NCBI GenBank assembly: GCA_043497085.1
Contig: JBIEKI010000020.1
Length of the DNA stretch: 64,000 nt
From: Thalassobacillus sp043497085
GTDB lineage: Bacteria > Bacillota > Bacilli > Bacillales > Halobacillaceae
Reading direction: 5' to 3' (one strand)
Positions 41,536 through 50,280 of this stretch are shown here, one piece after another. The stretch's first letter is position 1; every line of letters starts with the position of its first letter. The notes beneath the pieces are model-generated. The model saw only the letters and a list, made by a program, of their open reading frames with translations, did no database searches and had not been told where the DNA came from. Made by a program: the position numbers and the translations under genes.

Positions 41536-41607
41536 TCTCTCACCTCCTCATTCCCCGCCATGATGGTAATCCCCTGGAGGTGTTACGATCCAGGGGTGGT
41601 TAGTGGG

Positions 41608-42660
41608 TTAATTCGATTTATCTTTATCCTTAAGCTCACTTGACAGAGTCAATTTGGATTCGTCTCCAAACACACCACGGATGGTATCTGTCATCTTGTC
41701 GTTTCCAACCAGTTCTGTCCGTTCACCAAAGATACTGCTGGTAATTTCATACGGTATATTTTCCAAACAGGATCCCCGCAGGATGATACTGTTTTTTATC
41801 ATGCATTTTTTTATAGTGGTATCCGCTTCAACGGAGACATAGGGGCCAATGACGGAATCAATGATTTCACAGTTTTGCCCTATTTCTACTGGAGGGATAA
41901 TGATAGAATTTGTAGAAATATAAGAATAATCCTTCTTGCTATCGGCATATTGCTTCAGCATCCATTGGTTGGCTTCAAGCCAACGATCGACGGTTCCGAC
42001 ATCAAATGTCGGTTTTTTCGCTTTTATAAAATGGATATCGTTACCGTGATCGATCATCCATTGGATCGCATCCGTAATTTCATATTCTCCTCTTGCAGAC
42101 GGGGGAATGGCATGAATGGCTTTGAAGATTTCGCTGGAAAAAATATAAGCCCCAATAATAGCCAGATTTGATTTGGGTTCTGCCGGCTTTTCTTCCACAT
42201 TTATGATTTTTTGATTTTGTATTTCAGCTATCCCGTAGTCTTGCGGGGTACTTACTTCTGCAACCATCACCGTACCTTGTGCGGATGATTGCATGAATGA
42301 TTCCTGCAGCAAAGTCAGTGGATCATTGATCAGATTATCACCTAACAATAAAACGAATGAGTCCGAATCGAGAAATTCCTCAGCTTGAGCAACGGCATGA
42401 GCAATTCCTTTTTGTTCCTGTTGATAGATATAATGAAAGCGAAGGTCCTGCTTGGTGAATGGCTGCAAACTCTCCTTAAAAAAGTCCTCCTGGTCCGGCT
42501 GTATGACTAAGCCGATATCCCGTATACCGAGATGATAGAGTTGCTCTATCCCGTAGCTTATTACCGGTCGATTGCACACGGGTAATAACGGTTTTGGTTT
42601 GGTATAAGATAATGGCCTTAATCTCGTTCCATTTCCTGCAGTCAGTATTAAACCTTTCAT
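41608..42660 (-). CDS. Sugar-1-phosphate nucleotidylyltransferase, long RmlA-type
   Basis: A 350-aa enzyme with the nucleotidyltransferase signature LTAGNGTRLRPLSYTKPKPLLPV (cited in part; residues 5-27) in the N-terminal 240 residues, and a C-terminal left-handed beta-helix-like region (IIPPVEIGQNCEIIDSVIGPYV). It makes dTDP- or UDP-sugars from sugar-1-phosphate; the long type is usually annotated glucose-1-phosphate thymidylyltransferase, but operon context makes UDP-glucose possible. AAAGGAG supports the start at 42660 over 42705. It lies 22 bp after the dehydrogenase gene. Confidence 0.88.
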   Translation of the reverse strand: MKGLILTAGNGTRLRPLSYTKPKPLLPVCNRPVISYGIEQLYHLGIRDIGLVIQPDQEDFFKESLQPFTKQDLRFHYIYQQEQKGIAHAVAQAEEFLDSDSFVLLLGDNLINDPLTLLQESFMQSSAQGTVMVAEVSTPQDYGIAEIQNQKIINVEEKPAEPKSNLAIIGAYIFSSEIFKAIHAIPPSARGEYEITDAIQWMIDHGNDIHFIKAKKPTFDVGTVDRWLEANQWMLKQYADSKKDYSYISTNSIIIPPVEIGQNCEIIDSVIGPYVSVEADTTIKKCMIKNSIILRGSCLENIPYEITSSIFGERTELVGNDKMTDTIRGVFGDESKLTLSSELKDKDKSN

Positions 42661-42682
42661 CGTTACTCCTTTCCGAAAATCA

Positions 42683-43975
42683 TTAAGGGTAGCCAATCCC
42701 TTCATAATGAAAATTCAATGATTGTATTTGTTCAGCTTTTAACATATTTCTGCCGTCAAAAATCAAAGGCTGACGTACGATCTCCCGTATTTTTGCCCAA
42801 TCAAGTTCAGCGTATTGTGGCCAGTTTGTACAAATTACAACAGCATCAGTTCCAGCAACAGTCCGATAAGGATCTCCGTATTGCTTCACACATTTATCCA
42901 GCCAGTCTTTAGAAAGGTGGACCACCGGATCATGAACAGCTACTCCCGCCTCTTCATCGAGCAATTGACGGATAATGGGAAAAGCGACAGATTCCCGCGT
43001 GTCGTCTGTGTGAGGCTTAAATGCGAGACCAAGTACAGCTACTCGCTTTCCTTTCAGTGTTGTTAAACTGTTTTTCAATTTATCTAACAGATAGCGGGGC
43101 TGCGCATGATTGATCGACTCGACTTCCTTTAATATTCTGAGGGGATTGTGATTGGCATCGGCTGTCCACAACAGTTCCTTGACGTCTTTAGGAAAACATG
43201 ACCCGCCATACCCTAAACCAGCTTCTAAAAAGTGGGGCCCAATCCGCTCATCCAATCCTATTCCTTTTGATACATCGTGAATATCAACGCCTAAGGTATC
43301 GCACAATTTCGCCATTTCATTAATGAATGATATTTTAGTAGCTAAGAAAGCATTGGAGGCATATTTGATCATTTCTGCTGCCTTTGGTGTCGTAGTTAAC
43401 ATGGGACAACTCCAACTCTGATAGATTTTACGGAGCGTTTCCGCCGCCTCCTCACAATGACTTCCTATGACAATACGGTCTGGATAGAGCGCATCCTGCA
43501 GCGCACTGCCTTCTCTTAAAAATTCCGGATTCATGACCACTTTCCCAGTTGAATCACCTTGATTTTCCGAAGCTATCCATTGCTTCACTTTTTCTGTCGT
43601 TCCAATAGGGACCGTACTTTTCACTACGATTAATTTTTCTTTATTCATAAAACTCCCGATCATGCGGGCTGCTTGTTTAATATAGGTCAAGTCAGCATTG
43701 CCATTATCATGGGAGGGTGTACCAACGGCTATGAAAAGGGTGTCGCTATTTTCGACAGCTTTTCTGGCATTCGTGGTAAAGCTGATGCGTCGGTTTTTGA
43801 TCTGTTGTTGTAACATCTCTTCAAGTCCTGGCTCGTAAAAATATAGTTCTCCTTTACTTAATGCGTCTATCTTTTTTTTATCAATATCCAGCCCGGTGAC
43901 ATTATGTCCGGCGTTGGCCAGCACGACCCCCATGGTAGTTCCGACATAGCCTTGGCCAATAACTGAAATTCTCAT
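42683..43975 (-). CDS. UDP-glucose 6-dehydrogenase
   Basis: A 430-aa enzyme oxidising UDP-glucose to UDP-glucuronate with two NAD+. The N-terminal Rossmann motif is VIGQGYVGTTMGV, the NAD-binding region has FIAVGTPSHDNGNADL, the middle has KSTVPIGTT and NPEFLREGSA, and the catalytic cysteine is in GYGGSCFPKDV (about residue 260). First gene of a three-gene minus-strand operon with a nucleotidyltransferase and an epimerase, matching the Bacillus ytcA-type coat polysaccharide genes. ATG 43975 follows GAGGAGA; 43999 is an alternative. A loose sigma-K-like AATATAGTA lies upstream. Confidence 0.94.
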   Translation of the reverse strand: MRISVIGQGYVGTTMGVVLANAGHNVTGLDIDKKKIDALSKGELYFYEPGLEEMLQQQIKNRRISFTTNARKAVENSDTLFIAVGTPSHDNGNADLTYIKQAARMIGSFMNKEKLIVVKSTVPIGTTEKVKQWIASENQGDSTGKVVMNPEFLREGSALQDALYPDRIVIGSHCEEAAETLRKIYQSWSCPMLTTTPKAAEMIKYASNAFLATKISFINEMAKLCDTLGVDIHDVSKGIGLDERIGPHFLEAGLGYGGSCFPKDVKELLWTADANHNPLRILKEVESINHAQPRYLLDKLKNSLTTLKGKRVAVLGLAFKPHTDDTRESVAFPIIRQLLDEEAGVAVHDPVVHLSKDWLDKCVKQYGDPYRTVAGTDAVVICTNWPQYAELDWAKIREIVRQPLIFDGRNMLKAEQIQSLNFHYEGIGYP

Positions 43976-44060
43976 AAAGCTATCTCCTCGTTTATTCAAG
44001 TCGTACGATTACTATATTGATAATTTCGGTATTCGGAAACGGCTAATAACCGGTCCATAG

Positions 44061-44098
44061 AAAGAAGGCATACCACACAGGTACGCCTTCTCTATTTT
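44061..44098 (+). terminator. U-tailed hairpin in the divergent region before cotS-like gene
   Basis: AGAAGGCATACC/GGTACGCCTTCT with one mismatch, 5-nt loop, then CTATTTTTT on the + strand. No + strand gene ends nearby, so it would stop a short leader or stray transcript. Confidence 0.6.
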
Positions 44099-44181
44099 TT
44101 GGCCTATTTCAATGGTTAGTAAGTAACGTATCTATACCTATTTTATAGCTGGGAATAAGATAGCAGTATTACGGAGGTGAA

Positions 44182-45309
44182 ATGATGAAAGCACAATTAA
44201 TCGGACCATGGGTGGAAGATAAAGCAGAATTAAATGTGGAAGAGAATGCACAAGGCTCTCTGTATGTTCCAGCGTATATTGAGGAAATCGGACAGCAAGT
44301 ATTGAAATATTATGACTTCCGCCAGGTTCAAAGTATGACAGTAATGGCGACGAAGCCTCTGAAAGGCGGCGCCATATGGAAAATAGAAACCGATAAGGGC
44401 CCGTTCAGTCTGAAGCTCCTGCACCGCAGGCCAACGCAAAGCAAATTCAGTTTAGGGGCCCAGGAATATCTGGTTAAGGAAAAACAGGCAAAAGTTCCAG
44501 CGATCATCAAAACAAAGAACGGGGAAAATTACGTTGAAATGGGAGGGAAGCTTTGGTTCGTAGCAGAATGGGTAGAAACGTTACGGCCGCTTCCCGACGA
44601 TTTAGAGGGCACGAAAAGGCTCTGTTCAACTTTAGGGACATTTCATAAACTCTCCAAAGGCTATATCCCCCCTGAAGATGCAGAAACAGTATCGCGGCTT
44701 CACCGTTGGCCAAGGACCTATGAGCGAATTGACAAGAAAATGGACTGGTTCAGGGATATTGCCAATGTCTATAAGGAAATGCCGGCAAGCGCTACCATCT
44801 TATCTGTCCTAGACATGTTCCAGCAACAAGCCCGTGAGGCACAGACGCGGCTCGAGAACTCCTGCTATCCGGATATCCTTGCCCGGGGCACGGAAGACGC
44901 ATGCCTTGTCCACCAGGACTATGGCTGGTCGAACGCTCAATTGGCTGATGATGGCATGTGGGTCATTGACCTGGATGGCGTTTCTTATGATATCGTCATT
45001 CGTGATTTGCGAAAATTGATCATCGATCGTATGCATGCGATTGGACGATGGGATATTGACTGGATCCGTGAAATGATCCGGGCTTATCATCAAGCCAACC
45101 CGATCACAGATGAAGTATTTGATATGTTGATGATCGACTTATCTCTGCCCAATCAATTTTATAAAACGATCAAATATATCGTCTATTCTCCAACGACATT
45201 CATGACAGAAGCACTGGATCAGGAATTGCAATTTTTAGTGGAACTGGATAAACAGAAATGGCCGGTATTAGACCAACTGGAGAAAGAAAGGAGGACTCTC
45301 ATTAAATGA
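44182..45309 (+). CDS. CotS/YutH-family spore coat protein (kinase-like fold)
   Basis: A 375-aa protein of the CotS family, which has an aminoglycoside-phosphotransferase-like fold. The catalytic-type motif VHQDYGWSNAQL (about residues 249-260) and VIDLDGVSYDIVIRDL (about residues 266-281) are retained, so kinase activity is possible. Coat members (CotS, CotI, YutH) assemble into the spore coat. Start at 44182 or the adjacent ATG 44185, which is better spaced from GGAGGTGA. It overlaps the glycosyltransferase gene (ATGA) and is divergent from the UDP-sugar operon, as in the Bacillus cotS-cotSA region. Confidence 0.9.
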   Translation: MMKAQLIGPWVEDKAELNVEENAQGSLYVPAYIEEIGQQVLKYYDFRQVQSMTVMATKPLKGGAIWKIETDKGPFSLKLLHRRPTQSKFSLGAQEYLVKEKQAKVPAIIKTKNGENYVEMGGKLWFVAEWVETLRPLPDDLEGTKRLCSTLGTFHKLSKGYIPPEDAETVSRLHRWPRTYERIDKKMDWFRDIANVYKEMPASATILSVLDMFQQQAREAQTRLENSCYPDILARGTEDACLVHQDYGWSNAQLADDGMWVIDLDGVSYDIVIRDLRKLIIDRMHAIGRWDIDWIREMIRAYHQANPITDEVFDMLMIDLSLPNQFYKTIKYIVYSPTTFMTEALDQELQFLVELDKQKWPVLDQLEKERRTLIK

Positions 45310-46799
45310 ATATTTTAATCATTTGTACAGAAAAATTACCCGTACCGCCTGTCCGGGGCGGCGCCATTCAAACGTATATTGCCGGAGCGCTTCCCGCATT
45401 GAAGCAAAAGCATCAAATCACTGTGCTGGGAAGGAATGATGAGGAACTTCCTGATGACGAAATACAGGATGGTGTTCGTTATGTGCGGGTGGAAGGTGGC
45501 TTACTGGAGGTTTATCGTGAACATGTTATTCAATTTTTACAATCCTCATCTGAAAAATACGATCTGATTCATATTTTCAACCGACCGCGGTTAGTGAGTG
45601 CCGTGCGCGAACTGGCTCCAGATTCGAAAATCGTGTTGAGCATGCATAATGATATGTTCAAACCAGAAAAAATCGATCCGGAAGAAGGAGCTGCTGCTGT
45701 AAGAAAAGTCGATAAAATCATTACCATCAGCAATTATATTGGGGACACTATTAAAGGCTTCTTCCCTGAGGCAGCACCTAAACTGCAGACGATATATTCC
45801 GGGGTGGACCTGGATCGTTTCCTTCCTTCTTATTCACCAGAAGCCGGGAAGTTAAGAAACAGAATACGAAAAGAAAATAACCTTACTTCTAAAAAGGTGA
45901 TATTATTTGCAGGCAGATTATCTCCTAATAAAGGAATCGATGTACTGATCCGTGCGATTCCCGATTTAGCCAAGAAGCATAAAGATATTGCCCTGGTCAT
46001 CATGGGAAGCAAATGGTTCAGCGACAACTCGGTCACGGACTATATCGCTTATGTCCGGGCACTGGCGGAACGGCTCCCGATCCCGGTCATCCAGACAGGA
46101 TTCGTCTCTCCCGATAAAATACATGAGTGGTTTGTCGCTTCTGATGTATTTGTATGTACATCACAATGGCAGGAACCATTGGCTCGTGTCCATTATGAAG
46201 CAATGGCAGCTGCTCTGCCGATCGTAACCACGAATCGGGGAGGAAATACAGAAGTAATCGAACCTTATAAAAATGGTATTGTGGTAGAAAATCCCACAGA
46301 CACAGGAGAGTTCGTCGAACATTTATCCTATCTGCTTTCTAATCCGAAAAATAGCAGAGAGATGGGGAAATACGGACGTTCCTTAGCGGAAAAACATTAT
46401 ACCTGGAACAGGGTTGTGAATGACATTGCTGCTGTGTGGGATGAAATTGAAAAATTTGAGGGTCAGCCATACGAAGTTCCAACTTCCACTGAAGAAAAGA
46501 CCATGGTAGAGCAAAATGAGCGGGCTGATTTGAGCGATGAAGTGAACGAGGTAAATACGGACCACAGTCTTTCTAAGGACATATCCGATAATGGATATGA
46601 GAAAGAGCGGAAGCACTTGAAAGAATGGCTGGGGGAGGAAAGGCCAGAAGTTGCCCCGGTCAAATCTCCAGTCGAGCAAAGAAGCAAAAAGAAAAAAACG
46701 AAACCAACACCTTACCATTCCTTCGATTCTTTTATGGATTATAGAGAAGAACGTCGTAGAGAAAAGAGAGAACAAAAAAAGTCTAAGCGAAAACGTTAA
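45306..46799 (+). CDS. CotSA-like GT4 glycosyltransferase with a basic C-terminal extension
   Basis: A 497-aa protein. Residues 1-385 form a GT-B glycosyltransferase family 4 enzyme: VPPVRGGAIQTY at the N-terminus, LFAGRLSPNKGIDVLI, and the EPLARVHYEAMAAALPIV nucleotide-sugar site. CotSA-like proteins are about 380 aa; here about 110 residues are added. They are first acidic, then strongly basic (KKKKTKPTP, REERRREKREQKKSKRKR), which could tether the enzyme to an anionic coat layer. It probably uses sugars made by the adjacent UDP-sugar operon to glycosylate the spore surface. Confidence 0.88.
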   Translation: MNILIICTEKLPVPPVRGGAIQTYIAGALPALKQKHQITVLGRNDEELPDDEIQDGVRYVRVEGGLLEVYREHVIQFLQSSSEKYDLIHIFNRPRLVSAVRELAPDSKIVLSMHNDMFKPEKIDPEEGAAAVRKVDKIITISNYIGDTIKGFFPEAAPKLQTIYSGVDLDRFLPSYSPEAGKLRNRIRKENNLTSKKVILFAGRLSPNKGIDVLIRAIPDLAKKHKDIALVIMGSKWFSDNSVTDYIAYVRALAERLPIPVIQTGFVSPDKIHEWFVASDVFVCTSQWQEPLARVHYEAMAAALPIVTTNRGGNTEVIEPYKNGIVVENPTDTGEFVEHLSYLLSNPKNSREMGKYGRSLAEKHYTWNRVVNDIAAVWDEIEKFEGQPYEVPTSTEEKTMVEQNERADLSDEVNEVNTDHSLSKDISDNGYEKERKHLKEWLGEERPEVAPVKSPVEQRSKKKKTKPTPYHSFDSFMDYREERRREKREQKKSKRKR

Positions 46800-46811
46800 T
46801 GTGTTCACTTG

Positions 46812-46850
46812 GAAAATGACACGGCCTCGAAGCAGTCGTGTCATTTTTCC
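46812..46850 (+). terminator. Bidirectional terminator between glycosyltransferase and hydrolase genes
   Basis: AAAATGACACG/CGTGTCATTTT stem, 13-nt loop; overlaps the end of the minus-strand hydrolase gene. Confidence 0.82.
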
Positions 46851-47791
46851 TGTAAAAATTGAATGATGAAGGAAAAAGTTAATTCCCTGATAGCAGCTGC
46901 CTCGTTGAATAGCGCATGCTGGCCGTTATCAATCTGGACCATTTTGAGGCAGGGGAACTTTTTCTCCAAAAACTTCAAATTATATTTCCATTGTACAGTA
47001 TCATCGCAATTCCCCTGGATGACATAGGTTTTTGTTTTTGCCGGTGGCAATTTATGGATAGTTTTATTCCAACGCAGCAAGGCTCCTATCCATTCTATAG
47101 GTATCGCGTCTGTCTGCAGCGGATCGATCTTTCGGAGGTCCAAATAATACTGATTGGAAGAATTGACACGGTACTTCCGTTTTACTTGTTGTATGAAAGG
47201 AATAATTTTGGCCATGTAATAGCCGATAATGGTGCCATACCAGTAGCTGGACCGGACGAGTGGTGCTGCCAGGATCACTTTATCAAACACATGATTTTGA
47301 TGTTTTAATACATAATTGATCGCGATAGCCCCACCGGTACTGTGGCCAATCACATAAAACGGACCATTCATGTTTCTATTCGCCATTTCCATCAATTTTT
47401 CCAAGGAGTCGACGTAGTCGGAGAAATGCTGTACAGCGGCAGCTTTTCCTGCCGACAGCCCGTGACCTTCAAGGTCGTAGCTGATTACCGTATACCCATG
47501 TTTATTCAAAAATTGTATGATATGTTTCAAGTGTCCGACATGATCCAGATAGCCGTGAAGCAGAAAGACGGTTCCTTTGCTTTCTTTTGGTGCGAACATT
47601 TGCACGATTGTATTGGTTCCGTTGGTTTCCACTTTTCCGAAATGGAAAGAGACGTTAGTGATGTTCAGGCCATAGTAATTTAAATAGGTATGGATGTCCT
47701 GATTCATTTCGACCGGAGTTTCAAAGTCGAATCTTTTCTCCCACTGCGATAAGCGCTGTAATACTTCTTCTATTTTTTTGGATTCAGCCAT
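46841..47791 (-). CDS. Alpha/beta hydrolase, lysophospholipase-like
   Basis: A 316-aa serine hydrolase: oxyanion region VFLLHGYLDHVGHL, nucleophile elbow YVIGHSTGGAIAI (Ser about residue 150), an acid in IQGNCDDTVQW, and the catalytic His in DNGQHALFNE. The Ser-Asp-His order and DLEGHGLS resemble monoacylglycerol lipase/lysophospholipase (PldB-like) enzymes. AAGGAG lies before the ATG. It stands alone between a bidirectional terminator and a large repeat. Confidence 0.9.
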   Translation of the reverse strand: MAESKKIEEVLQRLSQWEKRFDFETPVEMNQDIHTYLNYYGLNITNVSFHFGKVETNGTNTIVQMFAPKESKGTVFLLHGYLDHVGHLKHIIQFLNKHGYTVISYDLEGHGLSAGKAAAVQHFSDYVDSLEKLMEMANRNMNGPFYVIGHSTGGAIAINYVLKHQNHVFDKVILAAPLVRSSYWYGTIIGYYMAKIIPFIQQVKRKYRVNSSNQYYLDLRKIDPLQTDAIPIEWIGALLRWNKTIHKLPPAKTKTYVIQGNCDDTVQWKYNLKFLEKKFPCLKMVQIDNGQHALFNEAAAIRELTFSFIIQFLQEK

Positions 47792-47819
47792 GATCGGTAC
47801 TCCTTATTATTGGTTTCTG

Positions 47820-48060
47820 TAAAATCTCCTTGTCGATTTTACAGTTAAGCTCCCTTCCCAGAACCCCGAGTTTCAAGTGATTGGAGTCCGTTACCATGAG
47901 AGAAATGGGATGGGCTGGGAAACGACTCGCTTTCCTGTGGGGGGGTCTGGCAAGCTTCCTCGGGCTGCGCCCTGTGGGATCTCGCCTAGTCCCTTCTCCC
48001 ACGGGAGTCTCGACGTTTCCCTGCCCACCCAGCCAGTTTTGTAATAAACGGACCCTTCAA
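47820..48060. repeat. Palindromic interspersed element A, copy 1
   Basis: A non-coding element of about 240 bp built of nested inverted repeats. The outer pair is GTCCGTT (47887-47893)/AACGGAC (48045-48051). The inner pair is GGATGGGCTGGGAAACG (47908-47924)/CGTTTCCCTGCCCACCC (48014-48030). The GC-rich centre contains CTGGCAAGCTTCCTCGGGCT. A second copy at 63490-63735 matches along its length, including that centre. Similar ACGACTCGCTTTCC-type repeats are common in Bacillaceae genomes as I recall. Confidence 0.88.
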
Positions 48061-48179
48061 AAAAGATAGAAGGTTCAACTAAAACTTCATCTTGAAGGAT
48101 CTATAAAGGAGGAGAAGTCTTCTTATTATTATCATGGGATGTTTTCCACAAATATGATTTCAAGATCTTTTTACGGCAA

Positions 48180-48358
48180 GGTACGGAGGGGAACGGCGAG
48201 ACTCCTCAAAAATGCTACGCATTTTCTTCGTGCGTGGGTTAAGTCAGGATGAAAATTCAAAGTCCTGCGGGATGAAAATGACAGGTGAGACCCCGGAAGA
48301 CGAAGTCTGAGGAGGCTCAGCGCATGCCCGCGGAAAGGGAGTCGTTCCCCTCCGTACC
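48180..48358. repeat. Palindromic interspersed element B with perfect 16-bp terminal inverted repeats
   Basis: Ends are GGTACGGAGGGGAACG (48180-48195) and CGTTCCCCTCCGTACC (48343-48358), a perfect inverted pair enclosing about 180 bp with no ORF. The interior contains GAGACTCC, CCTGCGGGATGAAAATGACAGG and GCGCATGCCCGCGGAAAGGGAGTC. The form is MITE- or REP-like, without transposase or visible target duplication. It lies just after element A. Confidence 0.85.
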
Positions 48359-48454
48359 GTTTTTCAGATACACATCTTGGAATCGAGTGTTCAGATTTAA
48401 ATGAGCTGAGTATTTTACTATGTAGGGTTTGCATAAGTGGTAGATACAAACCAG

Positions 48455-48492
48455 AAAAAGATGATTCCGTTTTATGACGAAATCATCTTTTA
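48455..48492 (-). terminator. Terminator after the ParM-like operon
   Basis: AAAAGATGATT/AATCATCTTTT stem with U-rich 3' side on the minus strand. Confidence 0.82.
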
Positions 48493-48517
48493 TGATAGCC
48501 GATATGAAGAAAAGATG

Positions 48518-48889
48518 CTAACCACCGAAAGCTTCCAGTACATCATCCACTTCCCGCAGGTCCAGTTCTTTTTGGCGAGCCGACAAGACATGCTGGATGC
48601 TGCGTGGCTCTGGCTTCGTAGTGTAACCGGATTGCAGCATCGCTTTGATGCTTGCTAATTCCTTTAAGATGTCGCTGTCACCATTCTTTTTCGTTCCAGA
48701 AGAAGAAAAATAATGATCCAGCGCCGAGAAAACTAAATGCACGAGTGTGCTGTTATGCGCGTGATAGGCGAGTTGCTCCTTTATTTCTTCAGAAATGGCG
48801 TAAGAATCACCGGTTTTGATGTCGATGTATTCATCGGGAAGCGTGATCGCCACCCGATTGACATAATCGGTATAGGTTTTATCAGGCAT
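48518..48889 (-). CDS. Small partner of the ParM-like actin (ParR/AlfB-like by position)
   Basis: A 123-aa, acidic protein with YVNRVAITLPDEYIDI and a helical middle (SEEIKEQLAYHAHNSTLVHLV). In ParMRC and Alf plasmid systems the gene after the actin encodes the DNA-binding adaptor; this gene has that place and size, but I cannot recognise a ribbon-helix-helix by eye, so the role is inferred. Its start overlaps the end of the actin gene (GTGATG region), GAAGGG fits the ATG at 48889, and a terminator follows. Confidence 0.6.
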   Translation of the reverse strand: MPDKTYTDYVNRVAITLPDEYIDIKTGDSYAISEEIKEQLAYHAHNSTLVHLVFSALDHYFSSSGTKKNGDSDILKELASIKAMLQSGYTTKPEPRSIQHVLSARQKELDLREVDDVLEAFGG

Positions 48890-48894
48890 GATCA

Positions 48895-50091
48895 TCACCC
48901 TTCAGTGGTCACATAATCAAGTGCTTCTTCCTGGTGCTGCTTTTTCATTTCATTCATCTGTGCCAGGATGAGGAGGCCGATGACATTCAGTTTTTCCAGG
49001 TCCTCCGGAAATGACAACTCAATCGGACGTCCTTTTTCCCTCCATTTGACGGCCGCTTCAAGGATTTGCTTTTGAGCAAGTTTAGCGGCTCCGCCGACAG
49101 CAATATACCGGGCTGCTCCTTTAATTTCATTCGAGCTGTTACGAACCCGGTCGAAAAGCTCGAGGTATTTGATTGCCATCGATTTCAACTGAGGAATGAC
49201 GTATTTGCTGATGTCTTTTTTTACTCCGGCGAATGGTTCGACATACCATTCCGACTGTCCTGCATAAAGCTTTTCTTCCAGTTCTGCTCTGGAATCAAAT
49301 TTATACAGCTCATTTTTGCTTACCTTTTGAATAATGATATCCAGGAATGGATTGATGCCGAACGGTTCTCCTTCAATCGATGCTACGGGTTTATTATTTT
49401 TTATTCCAACGAAGTCAACCGAATCCCCGCCCAAGTCGCCAATGATGACGCCTTTTTCAGAGTCTTTGACAAGCGAATCATCTTTGATGGTCAAATCGTC
49501 GATGTGACGTGTCATTCCAAGGTAGGCACAAGCACCCTCGGCACCGACAATGACATCTTTAATGTTGATTTTTACGGCTACTTCTTTCGGTTCATCGATT
49601 CCAGGAACTTTATGGAAAATGATGGTATGGGTCCCAACCAGACATTCTCTCAGTGGCTGTTTCTTTTGCTTGAATTGGGTAGTAGGTAAAGACACGGCCA
49701 GCTGGTCGATATCATAGGTGATTTCTGTTTCTTCCGGGTTTGCCAGTAAAGCATGATAGGCAGCAATACCGAACAGAAGGATGTACGTACGATCTTCATC
49801 TACTTTCTGGTTATTGAAAGAAGTCAAGCTGACATTCCTCTGGCGCGTAGCAGCCTTTCCGGCGTAGTAGATTTCCCGCTTATTCACGATAGCCTGGCTT
49901 TTGACTTCCACGATTAAATTTTCATCGAGTATTACATCTTCTTCGTCGTATGGCAGCTCATAAAATTCTTCATCGAATAATGCAATGGCGTTCGGCATCT
50001 GATATTCACTGATGACGCCATTATCGGATGCCAGCACTTTATACCAGCTGTTACCAATATCAACCGCCAGAAAACTTTGTCTATCCATTCT
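48895..50091 (-). CDS. ParM/StbA-like actin homolog
   Basis: A 398-aa actin-fold ATPase of the ParM/Alp type. Phosphate-1 loop FLAVDIGNSWYKVLA (about residues 5-19), phosphate-2 GVIIGDLGGDSVDFVGI (about residues 190-206) and adenosine motif YIAVGGAAKLAQ (about residues 318-329) are in order. Such proteins form filaments that push plasmid copies apart. It is not MreB- or FtsA-like in length or motifs. AGGAGGTAG supports the start at 50091 over 50121. Here it lies in a chromosomal context next to coat genes, with one adaptor-like gene after it; no iteron-type centromere was seen in the 190 bp upstream. Confidence 0.83.
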   Translation of the reverse strand, partial: RMDRQSFLAVDIGNSWYKVLASDNGVISEYQMPNAIALFDEEFYELPYDEEDVILDENLIVEVKSQAIVNKREIYYAGKAATRQRNVSLTSFNNQKVDEDRTYILLFGIAAYHALLANPEETEITYDIDQLAVSLPTTQFKQKKQPLRECLVGTHTIIFHKVPGIDEPKEVAVKINIKDVIVGAEGACAYLGMTRHIDDLTIKDDSLVKDSEKGVIIGDLGGDSVDFVGIKNNKPVASIEGEPFGINPFLDIIIQKVSKNELYKFDSRAELEEKLYAGQSEWYVEPFAGVKKDISKYVIPQLKSMAIKYLELFDRVRNSSNEIKGAARYIAVGGAAKLAQKQILEAAVKWREKGRPIELSFPEDLEKLNVIGLLILAQMNEMKKQHQEEALDYVTTEG

Positions 50092-50238
50092 ATCTACCTC
50101 CTCATTCTGAATTCTATGCAACCATAGGGTGGGCGTGTGCCTGTATTAATTTATATATAAGACCAGACACACTTGTTCGGCCTGTATAAATTCCACGTAT
50201 ATACTGTCTCATTCATCTATGCCGCATTTCATTCTCTG

Positions 50239-50247
50239 CATAGAATA
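50239..50247 (+). promoter_or_regulatory. Sigma-K-like -10 element of the first coat-family gene
   Basis: CATAGAATA matches the mother-cell sigma-K -10 consensus CATANNNTA and lies 33 bp before the start codon. The -35 AC element is not clear. Confidence 0.5.
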
Positions 50248-50280
50248 AAGTGTACCTTAAATATAAAGGAGGAAATATAA

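Noticed and set aside
41571..41597. Terminator between the nucleotidyltransferase and epimerase genes
   Set aside because: CCCCTGG/CCAGGGG forms a hairpin but has no U-tail on either strand, so read-through is expected.
47881..48069. 62-codon ORF inside element A
   Set aside because: It is a by-product of the GC-rich palindrome; a similar 69-codon frame in copy 2 (63506-63715) is not the same protein frame in its ends and lacks a ribosome binding site.
50092..50280. parC-like centromere upstream of the ParM-like gene
   Set aside because: Only two loose CCTGTAT copies are seen, not a set of regular iterons.
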